Source of the DNA: an uncultured Akkermansia sp.
Lineage (GTDB): Bacteria; Verrucomicrobiota; Verrucomicrobiia; Verrucomicrobiales; Akkermansiaceae
Assembly: GCA_947589345.1 (NCBI GenBank)
Contig: CANQAC010000009.1
Span: 1 to 59,409, forward strand
DNA length: 59,409 bases
Reading direction: 5' to 3'
Shown in pieces: positions 7,378 to 16,654 of this stretch. The first letter of the stretch is position 1, and each line of letters opens with the position of its first letter. Both the position numbers and the translations under genes were made by a program. The notes beneath the pieces are model-generated. The model was not told the DNA's origin. It made no database searches and was given only the letters and a program-made list of their open reading frames with translations.

Positions 7378-9894
7378 ATGAAGAAGCGTCGGGAAAGAGG
7401 AGTGGCAGGGAAGGGCAACAAACGGCTGGTGAGCGGTGTGATCATTGGGGGAGTCCTCGTCGTTTTGGGTGTGGGAATTGGTGTAACCAATGTCATGCTG
7501 CATCGTGCCGATGAAGAAGGGACACAGGTGGTGCAGCCGCCGATGGATCACGAGGAGAACAATTTGTCGGTGGAGGAATCTCCTCAACGTCAAGATGAGC
7601 GGCAGGTTGCTAAAGAAGTTTACGGAAGCGGGGAAATAAATCCGGAGACGCCGCAGCCGGATGATGCCAAGCAGCACGAATCTGAGCCGCAACCGGATGG
7701 AGGGGAACAGCCCTTGCCTGTGCCCGCCGCGGAAGAAGAACAACCTCTGCCCCCCGCGGAGCGTCCGGCGTCTGAGGAGGTCACGTCGACTGGTGATGCA
7801 GAGGACGGCGCCACTCCGAGCAGTGCGGATGCACCCCGGGTGGAGGAAGAGACTTCCGCACAGCCGACTGACCAGGCGACTCCGAGGGATGATTCAACGC
7901 CTGAACCCGATGGAACTGCTCAAACGCCTGAGAAAACGATTTCTCCGACGGAGGATCCCACCGCTGCGTACACCGGCGATCTGGTGATGTACGGCGGAGG
8001 TTCCGGCACGCCGGCTCAACAGGCGCTCTGGTCATCGTGGATAACGCACATGATTGAACGAGGAGAAACCAAAGTGCTGGTTCCGATGTTGGAGAAGCGC
8101 ATACGTGCGATTGCTCCTGATCTTATTGCCGGTGAACGTCTTAACTATTCGTCCTATAAAAATTCTCGCATTCTCATGAATGCCGTGGAGTTGTGCCTGC
8201 TCACCAAGTTGGTGGGGGCGGAGAAGCTGGACAACTTCATCACTCGGGAAAAGAAAACCGGTGAGGTTTCCAAAAATTCGCCGGATAAATTCATGAGTTG
8301 GTTGCTGATGGATCGCTCGCGACCTCTGCATCGTTTGCTTCAGGCATTTGTGTACCACTCGGGCGCCCCGGAATCATTTCCGCGCACGCTGAAGGTGTTC
8401 TACACACTTTGGAAACGCGCTCCGGAGCGCGACCGCACACGCTACATGAACTTGGCGATTGCTTGTTCGCTTGTGCGCGAAGAGGTGGCGCACTCCCGCG
8501 GCAAGCTGCGTGCAACGAATGAAAAGCTTCTGGATATTCCGGAACTCTATGATTTTTTCCGCAAGCAGGATATTCTCAATGCTCTGCTTACCAATATTCA
8601 AAAGCTTACCGTAACCGATTTGCTGCACGTCGTGGATGTGCGCCTCCCACTGTCCGAGTTTCGATGGGTAAAGACGCATCTGGACTATCAACGCCAAAAT
8701 TGGGGCGCCACCTATTCACGCGTGCGGTATCTCATGGAACGTGCCACTCAAAATGTGAATCCCTACGTCAAGTACACCTTCGCTGAGATCTTGGAGGAAG
8801 GAGGAGTGTGCCAGGAGCAGGCGTATTTCTGCGCGACTTCTGCAAAAACACGCGGATTGCCGGCCGTCATCATCACAGGGGATGGCGATCGCGGCCCTCA
8901 CGCGTGGGTCGCTCTTTACACCTCTGAAAAAAATGGATGGACAACCTCCGGCTCGTATGGCTACAAAACCGGGCGGTATCAGGATCCTTGTTCGGGGCTC
9001 TCATTGCATGAATCCGTGCTGCTGAACCGGGACGAGAAGCTCACACCGGAACGATTGGAACCGGCTTTGAACTGCATGGTGCTCTCAGATTATTTGTGCC
9101 GCATTCAATGCGAGACGCAGGCAGTGGGCGCGGCGCGATATGTGACGATAGCCTTTCCTCAGCTCACCGTATCGTGGCGCAATTTGGTGTCAGTCATGGA
9201 ACTTTGTGGAGGTGAAACAGTCAATATATCGGCCTGGCGGCGGTTGTATGTCGAACTGACCCATCAGAGTAAAAAGAATAAGGAGCTCCTTGATTTGATG
9301 CAGGCTGTACAAAACGATCACGTGATGGAAGGGAAGCGCGACAACGTCAAAATGAACGCACTCAAGCAAAGTTCGCGTAAGTTGGATGAACTCATTCAAA
9401 TTGGACGCATCGATTTGGCCATGGAGAGTTTGCAGCGTCAGGCGGAAATATTTGTCAAACAGGAGGACTATCGCGGGTTAGCCGGCTTCTTTAAACCGTA
9501 CCTCAAGGAATACGTCTCAAAACCGAATGTCTTTGGCGATGTGTTGGAATTGTACATGAACATGCTGGATGTATGCGCCAAGAAAATACGTAGCAAGACA
9601 GAGATGGATGAGAAACACCGGGAGCAGGCGGTGTGCGCCCTCTGGCGTGCGTGTGCCAAAGATGTCGATGCTCTGTACACGAAAACAGCGTTTAGCAGTG
9701 AGGACTTTTTCGCCATTAAAAAAGAGGCTGGCATTATGCGTTCAATAGCCGAGTGCTGGAGGCTTGCGGGGGATGAAAAAAAGGCGAAACGTTTGGAAGA
9801 AATAGCGGAGGAGAACTACGAACGCAGCCGTGACCGCAATACGAATAAAAAGCGCGAATCTCCCAACACGAGCAAAAAACATTGGGAATCCTGA
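7378..9894 (+). CDS. Membrane-anchored protein with a transglutaminase-like domain
   Basis: 838 residues, not assigned to a named family. A basic N terminus and one transmembrane segment (about residues 17-42) are followed by a Glu/Pro-rich linker to about residue 200, suited to spanning the periplasm. Helical sequence leads to a transglutaminase-like core at about 455-545. It shows the Cys motif GGVCQEQAYF (Cys478), the His motif GPHAWVAL (His508) and a possible Asp536, the Cys-His-Asp order of the papain-like transglutaminase superfamily. The remaining 290 residues are helical, TPR-like in feel. Such proteins in bacteria are often proteases or cross-link hydrolases; the substrate here is unknown. 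It has its own promoter and stands apart from the rpoN operon. Confidence 0.7.
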   Translation: MKKRRERGVAGKGNKRLVSGVIIGGVLVVLGVGIGVTNVMLHRADEEGTQVVQPPMDHEENNLSVEESPQRQDERQVAKEVYGSGEINPETPQPDDAKQHESEPQPDGGEQPLPVPAAEEEQPLPPAERPASEEVTSTGDAEDGATPSSADAPRVEEETSAQPTDQATPRDDSTPEPDGTAQTPEKTISPTEDPTAAYTGDLVMYGGGSGTPAQQALWSSWITHMIERGETKVLVPMLEKRIRAIAPDLIAGERLNYSSYKNSRILMNAVELCLLTKLVGAEKLDNFITREKKTGEVSKNSPDKFMSWLLMDRSRPLHRLLQAFVYHSGAPESFPRTLKVFYTLWKRAPERDRTRYMNLAIACSLVREEVAHSRGKLRATNEKLLDIPELYDFFRKQDILNALLTNIQKLTVTDLLHVVDVRLPLSEFRWVKTHLDYQRQNWGATYSRVRYLMERATQNVNPYVKYTFAEILEEGGVCQEQAYFCATSAKTRGLPAVIITGDGDRGPHAWVALYTSEKNGWTTSGSYGYKTGRYQDPCSGLSLHESVLLNRDEKLTPERLEPALNCMVLSDYLCRIQCETQAVGAARYVTIAFPQLTVSWRNLVSVMELCGGETVNISAWRRLYVELTHQSKKNKELLDLMQAVQNDHVMEGKRDNVKMNALKQSSRKLDELIQIGRIDLAMESLQRQAEIFVKQEDYRGLAGFFKPYLKEYVSKPNVFGDVLELYMNMLDVCAKKIRSKTEMDEKHREQAVCALWRACAKDVDALYTKTAFSSEDFFAIKKEAGIMRSIAECWRLAGDEKKAKRLEEIAEENYERSRDRNTNKKRESPNTSKKHWES

Positions 9895-10195
9895 GTTATT
9901 GAGACAGGCGTTCTTAAAAGAGGGAGGCGTCTCATGTCGCCCGAGGTAGCGTATGCCGACATCGTGCGCAGGCTGTTTCGACGGTACACGCCTTTCCATG
10001 AGTAGCAAGAACAGGTCTCAGTTTACTTGACTCCGCTACTTGACTCCGCGACACAGAAAAGCCGCCCTTCAGGTCGATAGAGTTACGGTCGGGGATGCCA
10101 ACTGGGAGCTCAGGCCGCCGATGAAAACCTACCTCGCCCGGGCGACCTTGCAAAATGACCCTCTCCCTTGATCAAAGGAGAAAATCATGCCGACG
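9895..10195. other. Intergenic region between two converging genes
   Basis: The genes on both sides end here. A weak stem (TGAGAC at 9900 with GTCTCA at 9929) may terminate the left gene. A perfect 13-bp tandem repeat lies at 10024-10049. No reading frame in it looks real. Confidence 0.5.
10024..10049 (+). repeat. 13-bp perfect tandem duplication
   Basis: TACTTGACTCCGC occurs twice back to back, with no spacer, in the convergent intergenic region. Function unknown; it may be simple slippage. Confidence 0.85.
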
Positions 10196-12679
10196 TCAGC
10201 GGTAGCGGATATCAGGCAGCTTGGCTGTCAGGGCTTTGAGCAGTTCGCCGTGAGCAGCATCCACATCAGCTGCCGTGAGGGTGGCTGCCGAGTTGCGATA
10301 AAGGAAACTGTACGTCATCGCTTTGCGGCCTTCGGCAAGTTTTCCGCCGGATGGGTCGCAGAAGATTTCCTTGAGCCGACAGCTCTCCAGCAGCTTTTGT
10401 TTAGCCGATTCTACAGCTTTCATGATGTCAGCATGCTGCATATTGACCGGTACTTCCAGTGTAGCATCGCGCCCGGACGCCGGGTAGAGCGGCAGATCCT
10501 TCACTTTAAATGAGGCTGTGGAAAGTTGCTGAAGCTTACGCAGGTCGAGTTCGGCATAGTAGCAGTCCATGGGCAGGTCAAGTGCGCGACAGACGCTCAG
10601 AGCAACACGCGCCATGAAGCCGCACGTTTGTCCATTAGCCAAAATATCGGCGCTGATGGCGGCAGCGTCGCGTGCGATCTTAGCCGGTAGCACGGTGATA
10701 TGCGATTTGGGCAACAGTCTTTCCACGATAGCGGTGAGGTGTTGAGCGCCTGCGGATTGGGGTTTGAGGTGATCCCAACTGGAGGGGGCAAGCTTGCCTG
10801 CCATCAGAATGCCCAGGACTTCGCTCTCAATATCCTTCCCTTTGCCGCCGCCCGTGTTGCGGAATACCCGCCCGCACTCAAAGAAACGCAGCACATCCAA
10901 CCCTTGATTGAGGTTGCGCGCTGCCACGGCCAATAACCCCGGCGCCAATGAGGGGCGCAATACGGTGTGATCCTCCGAGAGAGGAAGCGCTACACGGATG
11001 ACGTCTCCCTGCTGAAGAGGTTTGATGGGCAACGCATATTGGACGCTCGCTATCGTGGGATCGGCGCTTTGCTCAGCAATGAGCTTGAATGTTTGTACTT
11101 CCCAAAAACCGGCGCCGGCCAAGTGCCGTGAGATATTGCACCGGAAGTCGTGGAGGCGGTCATGTGAGCTTTCCGGTGCGTAGATTGCCGTACGAGTGGG
11201 AGGAATATTAGCAATGCCGTACACACGTACCACTTCCTCGAGCAGGTCGCAACTGCGTTTCAGATCGAGGCGCCAAGGCGGGCAGTCCCAGCAGCCCGGC
11301 GTTGTTTCTTTCAGACCGAGATTGCGCAGGATGCGCGCGGCTTCCATGTGAGGAATCGAGGCGTTGGTCATCACGTCCAGTTCTTTCCAATCCAACTGCA
11401 CTTGTGGCAGAGCGCAGTACACCTTAGCGGCTGTTCCTTGCTGCAGCACGGTGGCTTGTTGGGCTTGTCCCTCGGGAACCAGCGCGGGAGCTTGCCCCGC
11501 CACGAGTGTTGGCTCAGCCTTGCCGCCGGCGCATTCGAGAATGAGCTGCACGGCGCGGGCTGCTGCTCGCAGAGTATTCCATGGCGCCGCTCCGCGCTCG
11601 AAGCGGTATGACGAGTCGGAACTGAGGCCAAGCCGTCGACTGGTGCGGCGCACACTGCCGGGCAGGAACCACGCGGATTCTAAAATGATGTCGGATGTAT
11701 TCTCCGTGACGCCGGAGTTTTTGCCTCCCATCACCCCCGCGAGGGCCAGGGCACGGCCGGAAGAGTCGGAGATGACCAGGTCGTTTTCCTGAAGTTCAAA
11801 GTCATCGTCCATGAGGCTGGTGAAGGATTCTCCCCGGTGAGCGAGGCGAATGTCGAGCTCTCCTTGAACTTGGGACGCATCGAAGGCATGCAGAGGATGC
11901 CCGAGTTCAAAGAGACAATAGTTGGTGATATCCACCACATTGTTGATGGGATGCAGTCCGATGGCGAGCAGGCGTTCAGCAAGCCACTCCGGAGAGGGGC
12001 CGATCTTTACGCCGCTGATGCGCGTAGCCGTGTAAAGCGGGCATATATCGGGTGCAGACAACAGAATGCGCTCGCCGGCCGATTCGGTTGACAACGGGTT
12101 TTCACCGGGGTCGGCTTTGAGAGTGCGTCCGGTGATGCCGGCCAGCTCACGCGCCATACCCCAGTGGCTGAGCAGGTCCGGGCGGTTCGGAGTAATTTCG
12201 AGTTCAAAGAGGGTATCGGTTCCCGTGAATTGGCGCACAGGAGTGCCAACTTTGTAGTCCTGCGGCAAAATCCACAGCCCATGCTCCTTGTCCGGCAGGC
12301 CGAGTTCCGAGGCGGAGCACAACATGCCGCAGCTGGCGTGTCCCATCATCTTACCTTCCTTGATTTGCCAGCCCCCGGGCAGTACGGCTCCCGGCAATGC
12401 ACAGGGGACTTTGTCGCCCACTTGGTAGTTTTGAGCGCCGCACACGATTTGTCGCAGACTCCCCTCTCCGGCATCCACCATGCACACGTTGAGGTGGTCG
12501 CTGCCCTCAACGGGTGACTTTTGTACCACCTGAGCGACCACGACCTGGTCAGTGGTAACTCCGCGTTCGTGCATAGCCTCTACCTCGACGCCGGCAAAGG
12601 TGAGCATATCGGCCATTTCTCCGGTATCCAAGCCATCCAGATCAATGTAAGCTGCGAGCCAATTTTTGGAAATATTCAT
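10196..12679 (-). CDS. pheT: Phenylalanine--tRNA ligase beta subunit
   Basis: The large subunit of the alpha2-beta2 enzyme that charges tRNA-Phe. It starts MNISKNWLAAYIDLDG, has the EMAP/OB tRNA-binding domain at about residues 40-150, the B3/B4 editing region, the B5 domain and a C-terminal anticodon-binding FDX-ACB domain ending KLPDIRYR. At 827 residues it is full length. The gene follows pheS with a 15-bp gap in the same orientation, so both are expected on one transcript from the promoter ahead of pheS. No Shine-Dalgarno sequence precedes the ATG. Confidence 0.97.
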   Translation of the reverse strand: MNISKNWLAAYIDLDGLDTGEMADMLTFAGVEVEAMHERGVTTDQVVVAQVVQKSPVEGSDHLNVCMVDAGEGSLRQIVCGAQNYQVGDKVPCALPGAVLPGGWQIKEGKMMGHASCGMLCSASELGLPDKEHGLWILPQDYKVGTPVRQFTGTDTLFELEITPNRPDLLSHWGMARELAGITGRTLKADPGENPLSTESAGERILLSAPDICPLYTATRISGVKIGPSPEWLAERLLAIGLHPINNVVDITNYCLFELGHPLHAFDASQVQGELDIRLAHRGESFTSLMDDDFELQENDLVISDSSGRALALAGVMGGKNSGVTENTSDIILESAWFLPGSVRRTSRRLGLSSDSSYRFERGAAPWNTLRAAARAVQLILECAGGKAEPTLVAGQAPALVPEGQAQQATVLQQGTAAKVYCALPQVQLDWKELDVMTNASIPHMEAARILRNLGLKETTPGCWDCPPWRLDLKRSCDLLEEVVRVYGIANIPPTRTAIYAPESSHDRLHDFRCNISRHLAGAGFWEVQTFKLIAEQSADPTIASVQYALPIKPLQQGDVIRVALPLSEDHTVLRPSLAPGLLAVAARNLNQGLDVLRFFECGRVFRNTGGGKGKDIESEVLGILMAGKLAPSSWDHLKPQSAGAQHLTAIVERLLPKSHITVLPAKIARDAAAISADILANGQTCGFMARVALSVCRALDLPMDCYYAELDLRKLQQLSTASFKVKDLPLYPASGRDATLEVPVNMQHADIMKAVESAKQKLLESCRLKEIFCDPSGGKLAEGRKAMTYSFLYRNSAATLTAADVDAAHGELLKALTAKLPDIRYR

Positions 12680-12694
12680 AGCGAGAGAGACGAT

Positions 12695-13705
12695 TTATTG
12701 AAATTGGGCGAGAAAGCGCACATCGTTTTCGATGAGCAGGCGGATATCCCGGATGCCCCAACGGATCATGGCCAGGCGCTCCAAACCGATGCCGAAGGCA
12801 AAGCCCGTGCAGCCCTGATAGAAGTTTTTGCCGGATTTGCAGTCGATGTTTTCAAAGACGGCGGGGTTTACCATGCCGCAGCCGGCGATTTCAATCCAGC
12901 GCGGATCTTGTCCGGCGGCCCGCAGCAGCACGTCAATCTCAAAGCTCGGCTCCGTGAACGGGAAAAAATGCGGGCGGAAGCGTACCGCCGTATCATCACC
13001 AAAAAGAGCTTTCAAAAAATATTCGAGCGTCCCTTTCAGATCGCCAACGCTTACCTCTCGGTCCACGTACAAGCCCTCAATTTGATTGAAGGCCGACAAG
13101 TGAGTGGCGTCTATGGCATCGCGCCGAAAAGCGGATCCGGGGCAAATGATACGCACCGGTGGAGATTGCTTCTCCATCACACGAGCCTGAACTGTGCTGG
13201 TTTGAGTGCGCAAGAGTTTTCCGCTGTCGAAATAGAAAGTGTCTTTCTCATTGCGGGCCGGGTGATCGGCCGGAGTATTCAAGGCGTCAAAGCAGTGCCA
13301 TTCATCTTCAATTTCGGGACCGTCAGCTAGGGTGAACCCCATGCGTCGTAAAATGTGTACAGCCTCCTCACGCACCAGAGAGATGGGGTGTAATCCACCC
13401 GCCGGAAGGGTCGCTCCCGGCAGAGTTATATCAATGCCGGCGATGGCAGAGGCGTCTGCCAGAGCCTGTAATTCAGCCATGCGTCGGTCCATGGCGGAGG
13501 TAATTTCAACACGAGCGGCATTGAGCAAAGCGCCCACAGCAGGCTTATCCTCCTTGGGTACATCTTTCATGCCTTGTTGCACTTGGGTCAACGTGCCTTT
13601 TTTGCCCAGGATTGCCACGCGTGCCTGTTCGAGTTCTTTCATGCTCGCAGCGTCGGCTATGGTTTGCATGGCCGCGGCTTGGACTTGTGCTATCTGCTCT
13701 TTCAT
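12695..13705 (-). CDS. pheS: Phenylalanine--tRNA ligase alpha subunit
   Basis: Catalytic subunit of PheRS. The N-terminal coiled coil (about residues 1-90) is followed by a class II aminoacyl-tRNA synthetase core. Motif 2 appears as SAFRRDAIDATHLSAFNQIEG and motif 3 as GFAFGIGLERLAMIRWG. The reading frame extends 20 codons further upstream, but the ATG at 13705 gives MKEQIAQVQ, matches the usual 335-residue length, and lies just downstream of a promoter that the longer version would overlap. pheT follows after 15 bp. Confidence 0.96.
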   Translation of the reverse strand: MKEQIAQVQAAAMQTIADAASMKELEQARVAILGKKGTLTQVQQGMKDVPKEDKPAVGALLNAARVEITSAMDRRMAELQALADASAIAGIDITLPGATLPAGGLHPISLVREEAVHILRRMGFTLADGPEIEDEWHCFDALNTPADHPARNEKDTFYFDSGKLLRTQTSTVQARVMEKQSPPVRIICPGSAFRRDAIDATHLSAFNQIEGLYVDREVSVGDLKGTLEYFLKALFGDDTAVRFRPHFFPFTEPSFEIDVLLRAAGQDPRWIEIAGCGMVNPAVFENIDCKSGKNFYQGCTGFAFGIGLERLAMIRWGIRDIRLLIENDVRFLAQFQ

Positions 13706-13720
13706 ATGGCTCGCGGAAAA

Positions 13721-13747
13721 ACTATACCACAACCCGACTTTTGTCAA
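13721..13747 (-). promoter_or_regulatory. Promoter of pheST
   Basis: On the minus strand TTGACA, a short 15-bp spacer, then TATAGT, 15 bases ahead of the pheS ATG. The spacer is shorter than ideal. I saw no Phe-rich leader peptide or T-box ahead of it. Confidence 0.5.
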
Positions 13748-13979
13748 GCTCGGACTACGCATCATCGGGCAATCGTATGAGAAATCCGCCGTCCACGGCG
13801 TATCGAGGCAAAACTCACAAAGTCAACCTGTCAAAAACGGACAACGGCCAACATATTCCGTGATGCGACTGCCCGGATTGATACCCCTTTTCGAGTTAAA
13901 TGCTTCCGAGGTGTGTGAAAGGGCAATGGGGCAGACGGGTCAGTTTGTCGGGATTGATCAGGCAAGAATTCTGTGTCTG

Positions 13980-14549
13980 TCAGTCAATTTTTGAGTGGGA
14001 GCTGCTCCCGGGAAACCGGACGAGCAGAGGGATGCGATCCGTGCCGCCTTCGCTGAGTTGTTGCATGAGCGAGCAGAAGAGAAGCCAGGCTGACAAATCC
14101 GGGGTGGAGATACAGCCCTCGGAACCGAAACGCTCGGCCGCGTGAAGCATGAGGTCAGTGCGCCCCGTCCCGGGGGGGTCCGGTATGCGAAAACCGCGTA
14201 GTTTCCCGCTGCGAGAGGTAGAGAGAAAAGTTTTCCCGATGTCGGGAAAACAGGTGTCCGGAAAATCCGCCGGACAATAAGCGCCCCATGCTGCATTCCG
14301 TGGGTATTGACCTGCGCGCGCAAAAGGGCTTGCCGCACTCATCCAACCACCGGTTTGTACAGGCATTTCGAGCAGCAGACGGTGCAGTGTGGCGGAGCGC
14401 AGGCGCAGCACACCCAGAAATACGCGCCCGGCCGCGCACAGGGAGTGCAACTGTTCTTCTTTGCGCACCGGAGTTGAGGCCGCGCCGTAAAAGACAACCT
14501 CCACATGCGGAGAAGCAAGTGGAGCAGGGGAGGGGGTGGGCAGGGCCAT
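13980..14549 (-). CDS. Small protein with an L,D-transpeptidase/DUF5675-like GCI motif
   Basis: 189 residues, not assigned with certainty. The most informative stretch is DLMLHAAERFGSEGCIST (about residues 131-148). A histidine followed about 12 residues later by Ser-x-Gly-Cys is the pattern of YkuD-type L,D-transpeptidases and of DUF5675 proteins (IHxG...GCI). If that reading is right, His and Cys would be catalytic, acting on peptidoglycan or a similar substrate. I see no signal peptide. The gene begins 17 bp after the dynamin-like GTPase gene on the same strand, so the two probably form an operon. Confidence 0.5.
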   Translation of the reverse strand: MALPTPSPAPLASPHVEVVFYGAASTPVRKEEQLHSLCAAGRVFLGVLRLRSATLHRLLLEMPVQTGGWMSAASPFARAGQYPRNAAWGAYCPADFPDTCFPDIGKTFLSTSRSGKLRGFRIPDPPGTGRTDLMLHAAERFGSEGCISTPDLSAWLLFCSLMQQLSEGGTDRIPLLVRFPGSSSHSKID

Positions 14550-14565
14550 GGGAATGCGGCGCGGA

Positions 14566-16458
14566 TTATTGAAGAGCTTTCAAGCGGCGAGCGGTGAGTA
14601 GCGTGGGGGCAAGGTTCTTGCGCAGAGTATTCACCAACTCAATATCAGATTCTGCCGCTTCAATGGTGCGCCCGATTTGTTCAGATTGCTCAAAGGCGGC
14701 CAGCTCCGCAAGTAAACATTTTTCCAGCGCAGCAATGCGACGCGAGACAAACATATCCATGGCCTCACCGACCTTTCTTTTCCACAAATCAAGGCGTGAG
14801 GCGATATTTTCGCGACCCACGCGGCGCCATTCCGGCACGGTTTTATTGTAGCTGCACGAGCGGTTAATCATGCCCAGGAAAGAGGTTTCTTTCAGGACGC
14901 CCATCGGTATGGGGCTGCAATCCAGCGGCACGTGTTCCCAAGCGTTGAGGACGGCTTTCACATAATCTTTTTCAATTTCCTCCGCCGGTCGACGATCGAG
15001 TATCTGCGCACACTGCTCAATTTTTTCCTTTTCCAGCTCAGTGAGTTCGCAAATCTTCGTCGGGGAAAGCACGTGGGTTTCCTGCTCGGCTGCCAGATCC
15101 CCCAAGTCGTTTTCCGCCTTGGCGCGAATGCGGTTGAGATTCATAGCAAGCATATCCGTGGTCATCCAGTCCGGCGGGAAATAACCGTCCACGGCCAAAT
15201 CCAGAATGGCGTCCAGACGCGTGTTGAGAGCCTGACGAGCTTGATCCGCTAAGTACCCGCAGCGGAGACGTCCGTCGTGCAAGTTGCTGCTTTCGATAGC
15301 TTCGCGCAGGCGAGCGGCGTCCATCAAGTTATGTACCGAGGCCTGAATATCATGGATGTGGGAGATGTGGGAGCGAGTATTTACCGCAAAGTTCTTGAGG
15401 CGCGTGTCCAGATTTTCGAGCGTCTTAAGCAGGTAATCGGCTGAGTTGCGTTGCAGGGTCACCTCCGGGTGACTGAGGTCGGCCAGCACCTCTGCCTCCA
15501 GCGTGGCCAAGTTGGAATCGCGGCGGGACGGGGTGTCTGCCGAGTCGGGCAGATCCGTGCGGTGATGTGCGTCGAGTTGCCACCAGGCAAGGCCGGCGTT
15601 TACCCAGCTGCCGGGGATGACTTTGCGAATGAAGTCACCGAGTTGTTTTTGGGTGGTGATTTGCTGGATTTCCTGTTGTTGTTCCTGGTCGGCGGGGGAG
15701 AGCCAGAATTGAGCTTCAATGCGGTTTTGGACAACGCGGATGGGACGTTGGGAACGTTCCATAGCGGCTCGCAGGTAGTCTCGCGTATCAGGTGTGAGGG
15801 CGGCGAATGAACTCTGCACCAGCAGGAAGTAGTCGGCATTTTCGTTCATCCATTCGTGCAGCTCTTCATCATGCCAGTTGGATGTAAGGCCATCCATGCC
15901 GGGCATATCGATAATGCCGATACCGGCCTTGAGCAGGACCGCTTCAGGCTCTACCAAGAAAATGGCGGCGCAGCCGGCGCTGGTGTGTCCCTGCGCCCAG
16001 GCATCCAGATTCGGCTGAGTGATGGGGCGTCGATCCACTTCAATTTTTTCATGAAATTCAGGCGGCGCAACATGGCGCAAGTAATCAATAACCAGCTCAA
16101 ACAACTCTTGCTCGCTGAGAGAATCAGCCGCCAACGGCGAGAACAGTTCCATTCGTTCCGTGCCATCATCACTGGCCAGGATGATCATGGGCAACCGAGT
16201 GGTTTCCAACCCAAGTTTTGTCGCGCACAGATTGCGGCGCGTCAGGCAATTTGTCAGGGTCGATTTTCCGCTTTTTACCGACCCGATTGTGGCCATGAGC
16301 AACAGCTTGGAATCAAAACGCGCCAAACTCCGCCGAATCTCCCGGCTCCCGCGTGTGAGCAGCACACGCAGCTCCGGACTGGCTTCGTTCGCTGCTTCTA
16401 TCTTATCAGAATAACTCCGCGCCTCCTCACACAGCTCCGTAAGTTGCTCATCCTTCAT
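14566..16458 (-). CDS. Dynamin-like GTPase
   Basis: 630 residues. The GTPase domain occupies about residues 50-300. The P-loop is GSVKSGKST (residues 59-67), the switch I threonine lies in LETTRLPMI, and the G3 motif is DMPGMDG. The G4 position reads VQNRIEAQ in place of NKxD, so guanine recognition may be weakened or different. The C-terminal half is long helices with coiled-coil character and Lys/Glu-rich sequence, as in bacterial dynamin-like proteins that remodel membranes. No transmembrane segment is obvious. It has an excellent promoter with the -10 box six bases from the ATG and is followed by a small GCI-motif protein gene. Confidence 0.85.
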   Translation of the reverse strand: MKDEQLTELCEEARSYSDKIEAANEASPELRVLLTRGSREIRRSLARFDSKLLLMATIGSVKSGKSTLTNCLTRRNLCATKLGLETTRLPMIILASDDGTERMELFSPLAADSLSEQELFELVIDYLRHVAPPEFHEKIEVDRRPITQPNLDAWAQGHTSAGCAAIFLVEPEAVLLKAGIGIIDMPGMDGLTSNWHDEELHEWMNENADYFLLVQSSFAALTPDTRDYLRAAMERSQRPIRVVQNRIEAQFWLSPADQEQQQEIQQITTQKQLGDFIRKVIPGSWVNAGLAWWQLDAHHRTDLPDSADTPSRRDSNLATLEAEVLADLSHPEVTLQRNSADYLLKTLENLDTRLKNFAVNTRSHISHIHDIQASVHNLMDAARLREAIESSNLHDGRLRCGYLADQARQALNTRLDAILDLAVDGYFPPDWMTTDMLAMNLNRIRAKAENDLGDLAAEQETHVLSPTKICELTELEKEKIEQCAQILDRRPAEEIEKDYVKAVLNAWEHVPLDCSPIPMGVLKETSFLGMINRSCSYNKTVPEWRRVGRENIASRLDLWKRKVGEAMDMFVSRRIAALEKCLLAELAAFEQSEQIGRTIEAAESDIELVNTLRKNLAPTLLTARRLKALQ

Positions 16459-16464
16459 GGCTCA

Positions 16465-16493
16465 AGCATAGAGGAATCAGCTGTTTTTGTCAA
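16465..16493 (-). promoter_or_regulatory. Consensus promoter abutting the dynamin gene start
   Basis: On the minus strand TTGACA, 17 bp, TATGCT, then six bases and the ATG at 16458. The transcript should begin at the start codon, making it leaderless. Confidence 0.75.
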
Positions 16494-16561
16494 GTTGCAT
16501 TTGCCGGGTTCCGGAGCGGTCTCTGTGGAAATACGTCCCACCCTGTCGAAACATTTTCAGG

Positions 16562-16640
16562 ATTGACGCTTGTTCTTGGTCTGAGGGGGAAGAGGACGCA
16601 GAACCGCGGCAGACGGCATGTCACCCGCCTGCCGCAATCG
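16562..16640 (+). repeat. Intergenic hairpin element, copy A
   Basis: Matches 21172-21248 read in the opposite direction at most positions after one 7-bp gap. Shared blocks are ATTGACG, CTGAG, GCGGCAGACGGCA and GCCTGCCGC. The second half folds into a strong hairpin (16606-16635: stem of 11 bp with one mismatch, 8-nt loop) that could terminate the autotransporter transcript. Confidence 0.7.
16606..16635 (-). terminator. Strong hairpin after the autotransporter gene
   Basis: GCGGCAG-A-CGG pairs with CCG-C-CTGCCGC around an 8-nt loop, 20 bp beyond the autotransporter stop codon. No T tract follows on the minus strand, so intrinsic termination is uncertain. Confidence 0.45.
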
Positions 16641-16654
16641 CTCAGCCGACTCTC

